DNA of 38,451 nucleotides from Candidatus Jordarchaeia archaeon (GTDB lineage Archaea > Asgardarchaeota > Jordiarchaeia > Jordiarchaeales > Jordiarchaeaceae), in the NCBI GenBank assembly GCA_018383815.1, contig JAHAWU010000019.1, positions 1 through 38,451 on the forward strand. Direction: 5' to 3'. Positions 8,844 through 17,285 of this stretch are shown in pieces (the first letter of the stretch is position 1; every line of letters begins with the position of its first letter). The translations under genes and the position numbers were made by a program. The notes under the pieces were generated by a model that did not search any database, had not been told where the DNA came from, and saw only the letters and a list, made by a program, of their open reading frames with translations.

Positions 8844-8903
8844 GGGAAAAAAATCGATTTTTTTCCTCGGCATCCCAAGTCTCACCGGAGAGCATGGATC
8901 TGA

Positions 8904-9263
8904 TCATCTTTGTGGTGTAAATCTGTGGAGTATTATCTTCCCCTCCTGCGTCTCTATTTCGGTATATTCAAGTTTTACTGGTTGTCCGATTTTTAGTTCC
9001 TGGATTGGTTTTCCTATGTAGGTTAGGATTTTGAATCCCTCTTTTAATTCCACTATCCCAATGGTTTCGTCGCGGAAATAGATGCCCCCCGCATTTATTG
9101 TGTAGGCGTACAGCGTCCCTTCCCCACTTATTTCCACCCATTCCAAGTTTTTGGAGCCGCAGAAGGGACAAAAATCTCTTGGCGGATATACGTGCTTTTC
9201 ACAATTTTTGCATTTTGGAACTTTAAATTTCCTGTTCTGCAGTTCTTGGAAGAACCTCTTCAA
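8904..9263 (-). CDS. DUF35 protein: zinc ribbon plus OB-fold, partner of thiolase-like enzymes
   Basis: A 119-residue DUF35 (ChsH2-like) protein. A rubredoxin-like zinc ribbon holds Cys18, Cys21, Cys32 and Cys35 (CKNC ... CPFC), followed by an OB-fold with SGEGTLYAYT, IGIVELKEGFKILTYI and QPVKLEYTE. These proteins dock on thiolases or thiolase-like aldolases and present the CoA substrate; in the archaeal mevalonate route one bridges thiolase and HMG-CoA synthase. The TTG start at 9263 lies five bases after the stop of the thiolase gene, and the GGAGGTAGGAGGG stretch across the junction serves as its ribosome binding site, so translation is probably coupled. No HMG-CoA synthase lies adjacent, so a different pathway is likely. 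Confidence 0.85.
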   Translation of the reverse strand: MKRFFQELQNRKFKVPKCKNCEKHVYPPRDFCPFCGSKNLEWVEISGEGTLYAYTINAGGIYFRDETIGIVELKEGFKILTYIGKPIQELKIGQPVKLEYTEIETQEGKIILHRFTPQR

Positions 9264-9268
9264 CCCTC

Positions 9269-10452
9269 CTACCTCCTCTTAATTATTACCACCATGTTTC
9301 CATTCATCATCCCGTGCTCCGCGTGCACCAGTCCGGTTTCTGCATCCTGAACCTGTCTCCTCCCCGCCTCTCCCCTCAGTTGGGCCACTATTTCGTATAT
9401 TTCTGCAAGAGGCGTCACGTAGGGAGGGTGTCCCAGGGAGAGTCTCCCCCCTGAAGGATTTATGGGCGTGTCTCCGCTTATTTTTGTACGTCCCTCAACC
9501 ACTGCCTCCGCCGCCTTTCCCTTTTCATAAAAGCCCAGTTCTTCATAAACCATAAGTTCAGTACCGCTGAATGGACCATAAACCTCTGCCACGTCCACAT
9601 CCTTTAGCTCAACTTGGGCTTGTTTCAAAGCTTCTCGGGTAGCTCCCCTCAAAGAAGGAATTTCGGTGACTGATTGATAAACTGGGAAAAAGCTCGTGGG
9701 ATCATGTGCCTCCCCTATCCCCGCTATGTAGCAATCGTCCCTTCCCAAATCTTTAGCGGTATTCTGGTCGGAAATGATTATTGCCGCTCCTCCCTCAGAT
9801 ACTGGGCAACAGTCAAGAAGATTTAGTGGGGGACACACAGGTTTAGAGTTAAGCACGTCCTCAACTGTTATGGGTTCTCGGAACTGGGCCCGCGGATTCA
9901 AAACAGCGTTCTCCCTCAAGACAACTGGCAAGTGGGCCATGTCTTCCCTTTTGACGCCATATTCATACATGTATCTCTGGGTGGCCATAGCATAATAGGG
10001 AACAGCTCTGGTTAAGCCGTACCTGCAGTCGTAGGGCCCAAAGAGCCCATTAACCAAATGTGTGAGGCACATGTGGCGTGAAATATTGAAGGCTTCTCGG
10101 GTCACAAGCTTTCCGACGCGTAGATTAAGAGCGTTCCACATTTTTCCAGTAGTATTTCGTAGGCTCCATACTTTAGGGCGGCTAGGCTGCTCATCCCACC
10201 AATGTCCACCGCGACTTGTACCCTAGCATTTATGTTTAGGTATTCTCCCATTCTCTGGGGAGCAAATCGATCAATATCTTTAGCATCAGTAAAGTATCCC
10301 TGAGGCGTGGTTATAATTCCTCCTATGTCCTTTGGCTCCAAGTTGGCATCATTGAGCGCTTCCCTTACAGCTTGCTGAGCGAGCATAGCCGAGTTAGCAT
10401 CCCAGTGGGATTTAATCTCAGTTAACCCAACTCCAATAATGAATATTTTCAA
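9269..10452 (-). pseudogene. SCP-x/Ltp2-type thiolase-like gene with a single frameshift, lacking the nucleophilic Cys
   Basis: Two overlapping frames together make one normal-length (about 394 aa) thiolase-like protein. The 5' frame (TTG start 10452, with GGAGGTGA just upstream) ends at a TGA at 10102-10104 after LLIYASESL; the 3' frame resumes with VTREAFNISRH and runs to 9269. Adding one base in the GTGACC region near 10100-10107 joins them. The region that normally carries the acylated Cys (SCASG) reads VDIGGMSSLAALK, and the C-terminal Cys motif is replaced by HAEHGMMNG, while NPSGG and GHP remain. Missing Cys plus a DUF35 partner recalls the Ltp2-ChsH2 retro-aldolases of steroid side-chain loss. 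The frameshift may be a sequencing error. Confidence 0.75.
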
Positions 10453-10630
10453 AAACTCACCTCCCACCAGGGGATGAGGTTCTTCTTAGACTTTTCAAAG
10501 GCAACTAGTACTTCAATTTTGTGGAAAGATGCGGATACTTATTTTTTGGAACAGTTTGGCTCAAACCCATCTCCTTTATCGTGTTAAAAAAATGGTTTAT
10601 CTGCCGTAAAAATACGTCATTTTTCCAAAA

Positions 10631-10639
10631 TGTTTAAAT
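10631..10639 (+). promoter_or_regulatory. TATA-like box for the giant repeat-protein gene
   Basis: GTTTAAATA lies about 70 bases before the GTG at 10705, within an AT-rich 250-base gap. Purine-rich AAAAAAAGGAGAAAG and AAAGGAGAAGG just before the start can serve as the ribosome binding site. Assigned by position and composition. Confidence 0.35.
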
Positions 10640-10704
10640 AGGGGAAAGGCGCCAAAAAAATCAATAAACCCAAAAAAAGGAGAAAGAAAAAGGAGAAGGG
10701 CAAG

Positions 10705-13700
10705 GTGGAAGAAAACAACAAAAACACACCAATATTAGACAGAAGAAACAGAAGGCTCTTCAGAGACAGAACCAAACACAATCTAATAATTATTCCAGTA
10801 ATCCTAATTTTAGCCTGTCTTCTAGCTTTACCCCTACTAAGCTCAATACAAGCAACCACCCCACTGAATTCAAACACCATAAACCCATACAGCGCACTAT
10901 CCAATGCATACCCAATCGGCAACACAAAACTGGCAACCCTACTCAACAGTCCCGCAAGTACAAGCATGTCTCTCACTGGAAATATGACCGTAACAGGCAA
11001 CAACACCCTAAACGGAGTCTTCTCCCTCTCAAACGCCCAACAAGTAGTTCTCGGTTCACCCCTCTACGCCAATGGAACAATGACCATTACAGGCGACAAA
11101 ATCGAATTAGGAAAAACCTGCACAGCAGGAGGAAACATAACAATACTAGGAAACAACACCTCGCCAGCAATCAACGCAGTTAACGGAACCCTCAACGTTG
11201 GAAACAAAAACACGGGAAGCGAAGTCTACTTCAACATAACAAAATACTACCAATACGTTGAATCCTACGGAGGCGGCTACATAGGAGACTGGAACAACCA
11301 ATCAGAAGACCTAATCATTCTGAACAACGACGCTATCAGGGTTTACAGCGGTGAATTATACCTGTACAGTGAGAGCGATGAGTTTCCATTAACCAACTGG
11401 GTTAGCATTCAGATAAATCGTGACTGGTTCAACATGAGTATGAATGTTCTACTTTTGGGGAACATATATGCTAGAGTTAACCTATGGGGCAATCCTTCTT
11501 ATTCAAAAGCGAATTACAGCGGAATTGTTAATGTAACACAGATGGCGTTAAACGGAGAATTTCCTGACCTTTTGATAATTGATGTCAATGAGATAATTTT
11601 AGATATGGGTGAAACGCCAGTAAGGTATTTGCAATTTGGTGGTGGTACGGTTTTTGATTCGTGGGGTGACTGGTTTGCTGTGGGAACCAGCGGTGGTGCG
11701 GGTGGCGTAATGGTTCTTAACAACTCCTATGTGTATATGAACTCTAGCCAATCCATTGTTTACAGGTTTCTAAAGAATGATGCGCAGGCCGCGATAACTC
11801 TTGAGAAGAGCTCTAGTTATCCAACGGCGAGAATGTATATTTCAACTACGAATCAGAGTGTGACCGGGTTTGGTACCAGTAACTCCACTGTTATCACTAA
11901 TGGTGGCATTTCAACGTCAGGCTTCTCTGATATTAGGAACATAACCAAAATAACGCAGGGCTCATTGTCATTTCAGGGAAATATGCTGATGAATGGAAAT
12001 GTTACGGTTCAAGGGGATATAGGAGTTCTGGGCTACAATAAAATACTCTCTCCCCTGACTGTGACTGGCTCACTGAACATAAACGGTGGTGCAATGACTG
12101 GACAGGTGGTTTTGACGCTCAGCGGGGGCTCCATGGTAACAGACGGCGAGATGAGTATAGACGACGGTGAAATGAGCATCCTAAAAGGAACAATGCAGAT
12201 GAACTCCACAGGAATATACATTTACGGCGCTACAAACACTTCAATCAAAGGCACAATAACCTCAACCGGCGTAATGGAAATCACTGGAAATTGCTCAATA
12301 ATGGGGAACATTGGCATCTCAGGATACAACTACATGCAGGGAAACATTAATATCCTATCACTCCTGAGCCTAAGTGGCGCCATGGTTACAGATGGAGACA
12401 TGGCCATAAATGACGGTCAAATAAGTATCCTCAGCGGAACTATGATTATGAACTCCACTGGTTCGTACATAACTGGGGACGCAATCACGGTTACGGGGGA
12501 GGTTGACTTTGATGGCGACGCCACCATAACGGGAAACATTGGCATCTCAGGATACAACTACATGCAGGGGAATATAATTGTGGCTCAGCTTAGCCTTGAA
12601 GGAGTTATGGTGACCGAAGGTGACATGATCATAAACAACGGCGAGATTAGCATAATAGCCGGATCTATGGTTATGAATAGCACCGGCTCGTTCATCACAA
12701 GTTATAACAGTATCACGGTTACGGGGGAGGTTGACTTTGATGGCGACGCCACCATAACGGGAAACATTGGCATCTCAGGATACAACTACATGCAAGGTCA
12801 GATAACTGTTGAAGGCTACATGAACATTAACAACGGCTTGACTACTGGCGATATAACTCTGACCATTAGCGGCACCATGGAGACCACTGGCTCCATGACC
12901 ATTACGGATGGCGAGATAAGCATTCCCAGCGGGGGCATAGTGATGAACTCCACGGGCTCCTACATTGTGGGGGGCACGATCACTGTTAGCGGCAGCCAGA
13001 TAGCTTCGCAGGGAACCACGGAGATAGACGGCCAAATCACCATGTCTGGCGACATTGGAATCTCTGGGTACAACTACATGGAGGGCTTGATAACTGTAAG
13101 TGGGTACATGGACATTAACAGCGGCTCAACTACCGGCGACATAACCCTGGTTATTGGTGGGACGATGGAGACCACAGGTTCCATGACCATTACGGATGGC
13201 GAGATAAGCATTCCCAGCGGGGGCATAGTGATGAACTCCACGGGCTCCTACATTGTGGGGGGCACGATCACTGTTAGCGGCAGCCAGATAGCTTCGCAGG
13301 GAACCACGGAGATAGACGGCCAAATCACCATGTCTGGCGACATTGGAATCTCTGGGTACAACTACATGGAGGGCTTGATAACTGTGGAGGGCTACTTGAA
13401 TATAAACAATGGTTTGACAGCGGGTACGATTACCCTAAATATTGATGGTACAATGGAGACTACTGGAACTATGAGCATAACCAATGGTGAGATGAATATC
13501 CCTGATGGCCACATTGTCATGAATGCTCTAGGCTCGTTTATCACTGGGAACACTATAGCGGTTACGGGTGACCAAATAGCTTCTCTGGGAATAACAGAAG
13601 TTAACGGCGACATAACCATACAAGGCGAAATTAGCATCTCCGGCTACAACTATATGCAGGGGAATGTGAATGTGGGTCAGCTGAGTTTGGACGGCGTGAT

Positions 13701-15465
13701 GGTGACTGATGGAAGCATGGCTATAACCAGCGGTGCGATAAGCATCTTGAGCGGAAGCATGACCCTGAACTCCACGGGTTCCTACATCATGGGGGAAACC
13801 ATAACCGTCACTGGAACAATAGGCTTCGGTGGCGACGCCGCCATAACGGGGAACATTGGGCTCTCCGGCTACAACTATATGCAGGGGAATGTGAGTGTGG
13901 GTCAGCTGAGTTTGGACGGCGTTATGGTGACTGATGGAGATATGAGTATAATTGGTGGAGAGATAGGTATTTTGAGTGGAAGTATGGTTCTGAACTCTAC
14001 GGGTTCATTCATAACGGGTGATGTCATAACTGTTACTGGAGAGATTAGTTTTGATGGTGATGCCACGATAACTGGTGACATTGAGCTTTCGGGGTACAAC
14101 TATATGGAGGGCTTGATAACCATTCAGGGCTATTTGAACATAAATGGCGGTTTGACTACTGGTGAAATAACCCTAATTATTAATGGTACAATGGAGACCA
14201 CTGGTACTATGAGTATAACTAGTGGCGAGATAAACATTCCAGGTGTGACTATGGTTGTGAATTCTACGGGTTCATTCATAATGGCTGATGCGATCAGTGT
14301 TACGGGCGACCAGATAGCTTCGCAGGGAACCACGGAGATAGACGGCCAAATCACCATGTCTGGCGACATCGGAATCTCTGGTTACAACTACATGGAGGGC
14401 TTGATAACTGTGGATGGAAGTATGAACATTAATTATGGTTTGACTAGGGGTACACTGAGTCTGGTTGTTGATGGTGCAATGGAGACTACTGGCTCTATGA
14501 CTATAGTTGACGGTGAGATAAGTATTCCTGATGGGCGAATAGTTATGAATGGTACGGGCTCCTACATTACGGGCGACACGATTACGGTTACCGGCAGCGA
14601 GATAAATTCTTTGGGAAAAATTGAGGTTACGGGCGATATGACTATGCGGGGCGATTACTTCGAGATTGGTGGAATGAGCTACATTAAGGGTCCTGTTACC
14701 GTTTCTGGATCGCTGGACATCAATGGTGGCATGATGAAGGGGACAGGAACAATAGTGGTATCCAACGGTTACATGCAAACAGTGGGCAAAATGAAAATTA
14801 GCAACGGAGTGATAGAAGTGCTAGATGGGAAAATAGTGATGGATTCTACGGGAACCTATATTGGTAGTGCGACCAGTATTACGGGGGACCTAAACGTGGC
14901 GGGCACCATAGTAAATTCGGGTCTGGTGTCTATGAGTGGCAATTTCCAGATATTGACTCCCTTAAGTATCACTGGTTCTATGGTGACGGTGGGTGTTACA
15001 AGTATGGGAAATCTTGGTGCTATTAACGGCATTTTGGTGATTACGGGAAACGTTGTAATGTCAGGTGCGACAGTAATTAGCGGCGACAACAATGTTATTG
15101 GCTCCATGACAATCACTCCCCTAGGAGTGTCTATTAATGGTATAGTGGGTCTAACTGGAATAGTTCACACCACAGGTGGTCTACCTACCATGTCTCCTTC
15201 GACGTCTCTGGAGGTTTACGGTGGCTCAATGATGGGAATACCCTTACCGCACGTGGCTCTCATTTCGGATCCACTTACGCTGCTAGCTCTGGGCATTCTG
15301 GGAATAGGTTCTGTGTATGTGGTAATAAGAACCGTTTATATGGGAGTCAAAGAACGGCGCACCCTTGTTCCTAGGATTAGAAGCATCGGACACGCGTTGC
15401 GGGATTCTGGCAGGCGTTTAAGCGATAGTGCGAGAAGGATTTCAAGGAGGATTAGGAATAGGTGA
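10705..15465 (+). CDS. Giant surface-anchored beta-repeat protein (1586 aa)
   Basis: A very long exported protein. Residues 1-25 are charged, 26-48 form a signal/anchor helix (IIPVILILACLLALPLLSS), and near the C-terminus TLLALGILGIGSVYVVIRTV spans the membrane, followed by an Arg-rich cytoplasmic tail (RRLSDSARRISRRIRNR). Residues about 150-420 are a non-repetitive beta region. From about residue 430 the protein is built of repeats with the landmarks SGYNYM, GTMETTG/VMVTDG, MNSTGSYI and ITVTG, in two lengths (96 and 75-76 residues), all short Gly/Thr/Ile beta strands suited to a beta-helix or beta-roll. N-x-S/T sequons are frequent. It resembles no S-layer protein I can name; adhesin or cell-surface coat is the best guess. 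GTG 10705 is preceded by GGAGAAGG. The next gene starts seven bases after the stop. Confidence 0.8.
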   Translation: MEENNKNTPILDRRNRRLFRDRTKHNLIIIPVILILACLLALPLLSSIQATTPLNSNTINPYSALSNAYPIGNTKLATLLNSPASTSMSLTGNMTVTGNNTLNGVFSLSNAQQVVLGSPLYANGTMTITGDKIELGKTCTAGGNITILGNNTSPAINAVNGTLNVGNKNTGSEVYFNITKYYQYVESYGGGYIGDWNNQSEDLIILNNDAIRVYSGELYLYSESDEFPLTNWVSIQINRDWFNMSMNVLLLGNIYARVNLWGNPSYSKANYSGIVNVTQMALNGEFPDLLIIDVNEIILDMGETPVRYLQFGGGTVFDSWGDWFAVGTSGGAGGVMVLNNSYVYMNSSQSIVYRFLKNDAQAAITLEKSSSYPTARMYISTTNQSVTGFGTSNSTVITNGGISTSGFSDIRNITKITQGSLSFQGNMLMNGNVTVQGDIGVLGYNKILSPLTVTGSLNINGGAMTGQVVLTLSGGSMVTDGEMSIDDGEMSILKGTMQMNSTGIYIYGATNTSIKGTITSTGVMEITGNCSIMGNIGISGYNYMQGNINILSLLSLSGAMVTDGDMAINDGQISILSGTMIMNSTGSYITGDAITVTGEVDFDGDATITGNIGISGYNYMQGNIIVAQLSLEGVMVTEGDMIINNGEISIIAGSMVMNSTGSFITSYNSITVTGEVDFDGDATITGNIGISGYNYMQGQITVEGYMNINNGLTTGDITLTISGTMETTGSMTITDGEISIPSGGIVMNSTGSYIVGGTITVSGSQIASQGTTEIDGQITMSGDIGISGYNYMEGLITVSGYMDINSGSTTGDITLVIGGTMETTGSMTITDGEISIPSGGIVMNSTGSYIVGGTITVSGSQIASQGTTEIDGQITMSGDIGISGYNYMEGLITVEGYLNINNGLTAGTITLNIDGTMETTGTMSITNGEMNIPDGHIVMNALGSFITGNTIAVTGDQIASLGITEVNGDITIQGEISISGYNYMQGNVNVGQLSLDGVMVTDGSMAITSGAISILSGSMTLNSTGSYIMGETITVTGTIGFGGDAAITGNIGLSGYNYMQGNVSVGQLSLDGVMVTDGDMSIIGGEIGILSGSMVLNSTGSFITGDVITVTGEISFDGDATITGDIELSGYNYMEGLITIQGYLNINGGLTTGEITLIINGTMETTGTMSITSGEINIPGVTMVVNSTGSFIMADAISVTGDQIASQGTTEIDGQITMSGDIGISGYNYMEGLITVDGSMNINYGLTRGTLSLVVDGAMETTGSMTIVDGEISIPDGRIVMNGTGSYITGDTITVTGSEINSLGKIEVTGDMTMRGDYFEIGGMSYIKGPVTVSGSLDINGGMMKGTGTIVVSNGYMQTVGKMKISNGVIEVLDGKIVMDSTGTYIGSATSITGDLNVAGTIVNSGLVSMSGNFQILTPLSITGSMVTVGVTSMGNLGAINGILVITGNVVMSGATVISGDNNVIGSMTITPLGVSINGIVGLTGIVHTTGGLPTMSPSTSLEVYGGSMMGIPLPHVALISDPLTLLALGILGIGSVYVVIRTVYMGVKERRTLVPRIRSIGHALRDSGRRLSDSARRISRRIRNR
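12313..14667 (+). repeat. Array of 96-residue (A) and 75/76-residue (B) units inside the giant gene
   Basis: Taking the codon before each I/L-SGYNYM motif as the phase mark, units begin at 12313, 12541, 12769, 13057, 13345, 13633, 13858, 14083 and 14371, and a degenerate mark follows at 14668. Spacings are 228, 228, 288, 288, 288, 225, 225, 288 and 297 bases. The order is therefore B B A A A B B A A'. A units carry GTMETTGSMTI and QIASQGTTEIDGQITM; B units carry VMVTDGDM and DFDGDATITGNI. All units stay in frame. Confidence 0.85.
12892..13385 (+). repeat. Near-perfect 206-bp direct repeat within the giant gene
   Basis: Bases 12892-13097 and 13180-13385 are identical over 206 bases at an offset of 288 (one A unit). 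The stretch between them, covering the start of each unit, has diverged. A shorter copy (14311-14412, one or two differences) occurs in the last A-type junction. This points to recent duplication or gene conversion. Confidence 0.85.
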
Positions 15466-15471
15466 GGCTGA

Positions 15472-15837
15472 GTGAGAAGTGGTGGGGTAGTGATAGAAAT
15501 GGCGGATACTCGTTTGTTTGAGCGTTTCCGTTTCTGGGGCTGGATAGTTACAGACGTAGTCGTTATTGCTTTCTTTGTGGTTCTGGGTCTCTCGATGGTG
15601 TTTGGTGTGGGGATTAATGGGATTTTTACTCTGCCTTTAATTTCTCTGGTACTGGTAGGGTTGGCTGTGTTTTTCATTGTTGGACTCGGGTTTGAAATTT
15701 ATGGTAGCGTAAGAATTTGGCTCAGCAGACGGAGATCTACGCCAGAAGCTTCTACTGGGCGCTCGGCAAAAAGAGCCCGAACATCGGGTGATACGAGGAA
15801 TCCATTTAGAAGCCTTATTAACAGGCTTAGGAGTTAA
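15472..15837 (+). CDS. Small two-span membrane protein coupled to the giant repeat protein
   Basis: A 121-residue protein with two hydrophobic segments (about residues 23-45, WGWIVTDVVVIAFFVVLGLS, and 52-78, LPLISLVLVGLAVFFIVGLGF) and a C-terminal tail rich in Arg and Ser. It starts seven bases after the giant gene's stop; GGTGAGG at 15461-15467 overlaps that stop and suits the GTG at 15472. ATG 15499 is an alternative, with GTAGTGAT upstream. The family is not recognised. The tail (RRSTPEASTGRSAKRART ... SLINRLRS) resembles in composition the Arg-rich tail of the giant protein, so the two may sit together in the membrane. Translational coupling is inferred from spacing. Confidence 0.65.
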   Translation: MRSGGVVIEMADTRLFERFRFWGWIVTDVVVIAFFVVLGLSMVFGVGINGIFTLPLISLVLVGLAVFFIVGLGFEIYGSVRIWLSRRRSTPEASTGRSAKRARTSGDTRNPFRSLINRLRS

Positions 15838-15960
15838 ATGGTGGCTTGACTGGGTCTGAGGGCCAAATTTGTTTGCTACCTTTTTTATTTTTAAATTGGA
15901 AATTTAATTTGCTTTCCAGAAGGAGGAAAATTGGGAAGTATTTTTTGCTTTTTAATAACG

Positions 15961-15970
15961 TTTATATATA
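15961..15970 (+). promoter_or_regulatory. TATA box for the gene at 15997
   Basis: TTTATATATA, preceded by AATAACG, lies about 27-36 bases before the first possible start codons. With usual archaeal spacing the transcript would begin at about 15995, giving a leaderless or near-leaderless mRNA. No Shine-Dalgarno sequence is visible between the box and the start, which agrees. Confidence 0.5.
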
Positions 15971-15996
15971 CTTTCCAGTTGTAGTTTTCTTAAAGT

Positions 15997-16524
15997 TTGT
16001 TGGGCGTGGTTGGTTTGCCTGGTAAGCCTAGGAGGTTTGAGCCTGAGGAGTTTGTTAAGGTGACTTTGCGGGTTCCTAAGGGTCTTTATGATAAGGTTTG
16101 GGGTTATGCTAGTCGTTATGGTTTTTCTTTTAATGAGGCTGCGGATCGTTTAATGGCCTTAGGCATTGGAGATTCGGAGTTTGCTGATCGGGAAGCGATG
16201 TGGACGAATAAATTCTTCTCCGAGTTTCAGAAATCAGAGATGTTTTCAGAGTTGAGGGACATTTTCAGAGAGGGGTTAGTTGAATTTTTGAGGAATTATT
16301 TTGAGAGGGACCCTGAAACCCTTGCTAAGGAAATCATTGCTTATGCGGGGAGCCATTTTGATTATTTCCGGGAACTTTTAAAGATTGAAAAGAAGCGGCT
16401 GGCTAAGGCCATTGCTGGAGATAGTGTTGAGGTGGAGCAAAAGTTTACAGAGTTTTTCGAGTTGCTGGACTGGGTTTGGGGCTGGATACGCCACAGTCAC
16501 AAATCCAAAAATCAGAAGCAATAA
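15997..16524 (+). CDS. Ribbon-helix-helix-like N-terminal protein with helical C-terminal region (175 aa)
   Basis: The N-terminal part (VKVTLRVPKGLYDKVWGYAS, then RYGFSFNEAADRLMALGI) has a basic beta strand followed by two helices, the pattern of MetJ/Arc (RHH) DNA-binding domains. The remainder is charged and helical (FFSEFQKSEMFSELRDIFRE, YFRELLKIEKKRLAKAI) and could form a coiled coil. It might be a DNA-binding regulator or a nucleoid or plasmid-type protein; no family is recognised for the C-terminal part. The start is uncertain: TTG 15997 or GTG 16006, both without a Shine-Dalgarno sequence and close to the expected transcript start. It stands alone. Confidence 0.6.
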   Translation: MLGVVGLPGKPRRFEPEEFVKVTLRVPKGLYDKVWGYASRYGFSFNEAADRLMALGIGDSEFADREAMWTNKFFSEFQKSEMFSELRDIFREGLVEFLRNYFERDPETLAKEIIAYAGSHFDYFRELLKIEKKRLAKAIAGDSVEVEQKFTEFFELLDWVWGWIRHSHKSKNQKQ

Positions 16525-16830
16525 ATGCAAGAGTTGAATTGCCCAAAGAATTTTTACTCCCTTGGAGAACCTTGAAAAACGGTAGGAGCATGAGAAAAAA
16601 CATACTAAAAAGCATGCTTTACTTCCCGGGATTAAAGTAGGGGGGGGTTCCTCGCTTATGATTCCTGTAAGCATTTGTGGCCATTTTTCGTTGTGTTTCG
16701 GTTTTTTTGGCAAATCTCAACTATTTTTTTGGGAATTTGACTATTTTATGTCCGCTTATTTTGAGCCTGCCATGAAGGACATTCATTAAAAAAAGAGAGA
16801 ATATTAGAGAGTAGGGGTTGGTGTTTGTTT
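16525..16830. other. Intergenic region between convergent genes
   Basis: About 300 bases between the end of the RHH-like gene and the end of the small membrane protein gene. It includes a run GGGGGGG near 16641-16647 and T-rich stretches, with no credible gene or RNA seen. Short minus-strand frames here lack family features. Confidence 0.4.
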
Positions 16831-17049
16831 TTATTCTCTGACTATTAGGTAGATTATAAGTCCAATGATTCCTAGTAGTAGAACTATTATGAGCCAGAGT
16901 GCTCCTTCCATGCCTCGCTCTTCGGCGTCTTTGTACACCCAGACTGCTAAGACTATCGCTATTACGCACCATACTATCAGTATCATTAATGGTATGAATG
17001 CGAATAGTTCGAAGCCGAACTGAAGTGGGATAATTTTTATCTCCTCCAT
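16831..17049 (-). CDS. Small membrane protein resembling the phospholipase D nuclease N-terminal (PLDc_N) domain
   Basis: About 72 residues with two membrane helices (FIPLMILIVWCVIAIVLAVWVY and GALWLIIVLLLGIIGLIIYLI) joined by KDAEERGMEG. The V-W-V-Y-K-D-A-E-x-R-G-x(3)-A-L-W pattern and the G-I-I-G-L-I-I-Y second helix are typical of stand-alone PLDc_N-like proteins, which are common in archaea and of unknown function. ATG 17049 is preferred; an in-frame TTG at 17055 is possible. Upstream (17149-17221) lies a hairpin-bearing dispersed repeat. It seems to be a single-gene unit. Confidence 0.65.
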   Translation of the reverse strand: MEEIKIIPLQFGFELFAFIPLMILIVWCVIAIVLAVWVYKDAEERGMEGALWLIIVLLLGIIGLIIYLIVRE

Positions 17050-17148
17050 AATCAATTTTTGCTTCTATGCTAGAAGGTTTCTAATATTTAAAGTGTTCGC
17101 AATCGCGAGTTTATAATATAAAAATTTGTTGAATCTCTTATTTTTCAG

Positions 17149-17221
17149 TTTGCTATGAAAATGTGTTTTCTTTCTTTGTTTAAGAAGCGTAGCTTATGTA
17201 GGTTTTTAAAATATTAGGTGT
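17149..17221. repeat. Dispersed hairpin repeat, copy A
   Basis: About 73 bases that align without gaps to 22448-22521. Shared blocks are GTTTGCTATGAAAA, CTTTGT-TAAG and AAGCG-AGCTTATGTA. Two small inverted repeats are visible: GAAAA/TTTTC and AAGC/GCTT around GTA. It lies between the minus-strand gene starting at 17049 and the 3' end of the crotonase gene. Confidence 0.6.
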
Positions 17222-17285
17222 TGCACAATTTTTGACTGTTTTCCTGGTTCTGCTATTTCAGGTGTGCTAGTAATTGGTTTCTTTT

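Noticed and set aside
12313..14667. CRISPR-like regular repeats
   Set aside because: Repeats are long, in frame, coding and without short unique spacers; no cas genes are present in the window.
12775..14778. Antisense open frames within the giant repeat gene, including repeated MAVYLRGSLRS-type products
   Set aside because: They recur because the coding strand is repetitive; they are shadows of the sense repeats.
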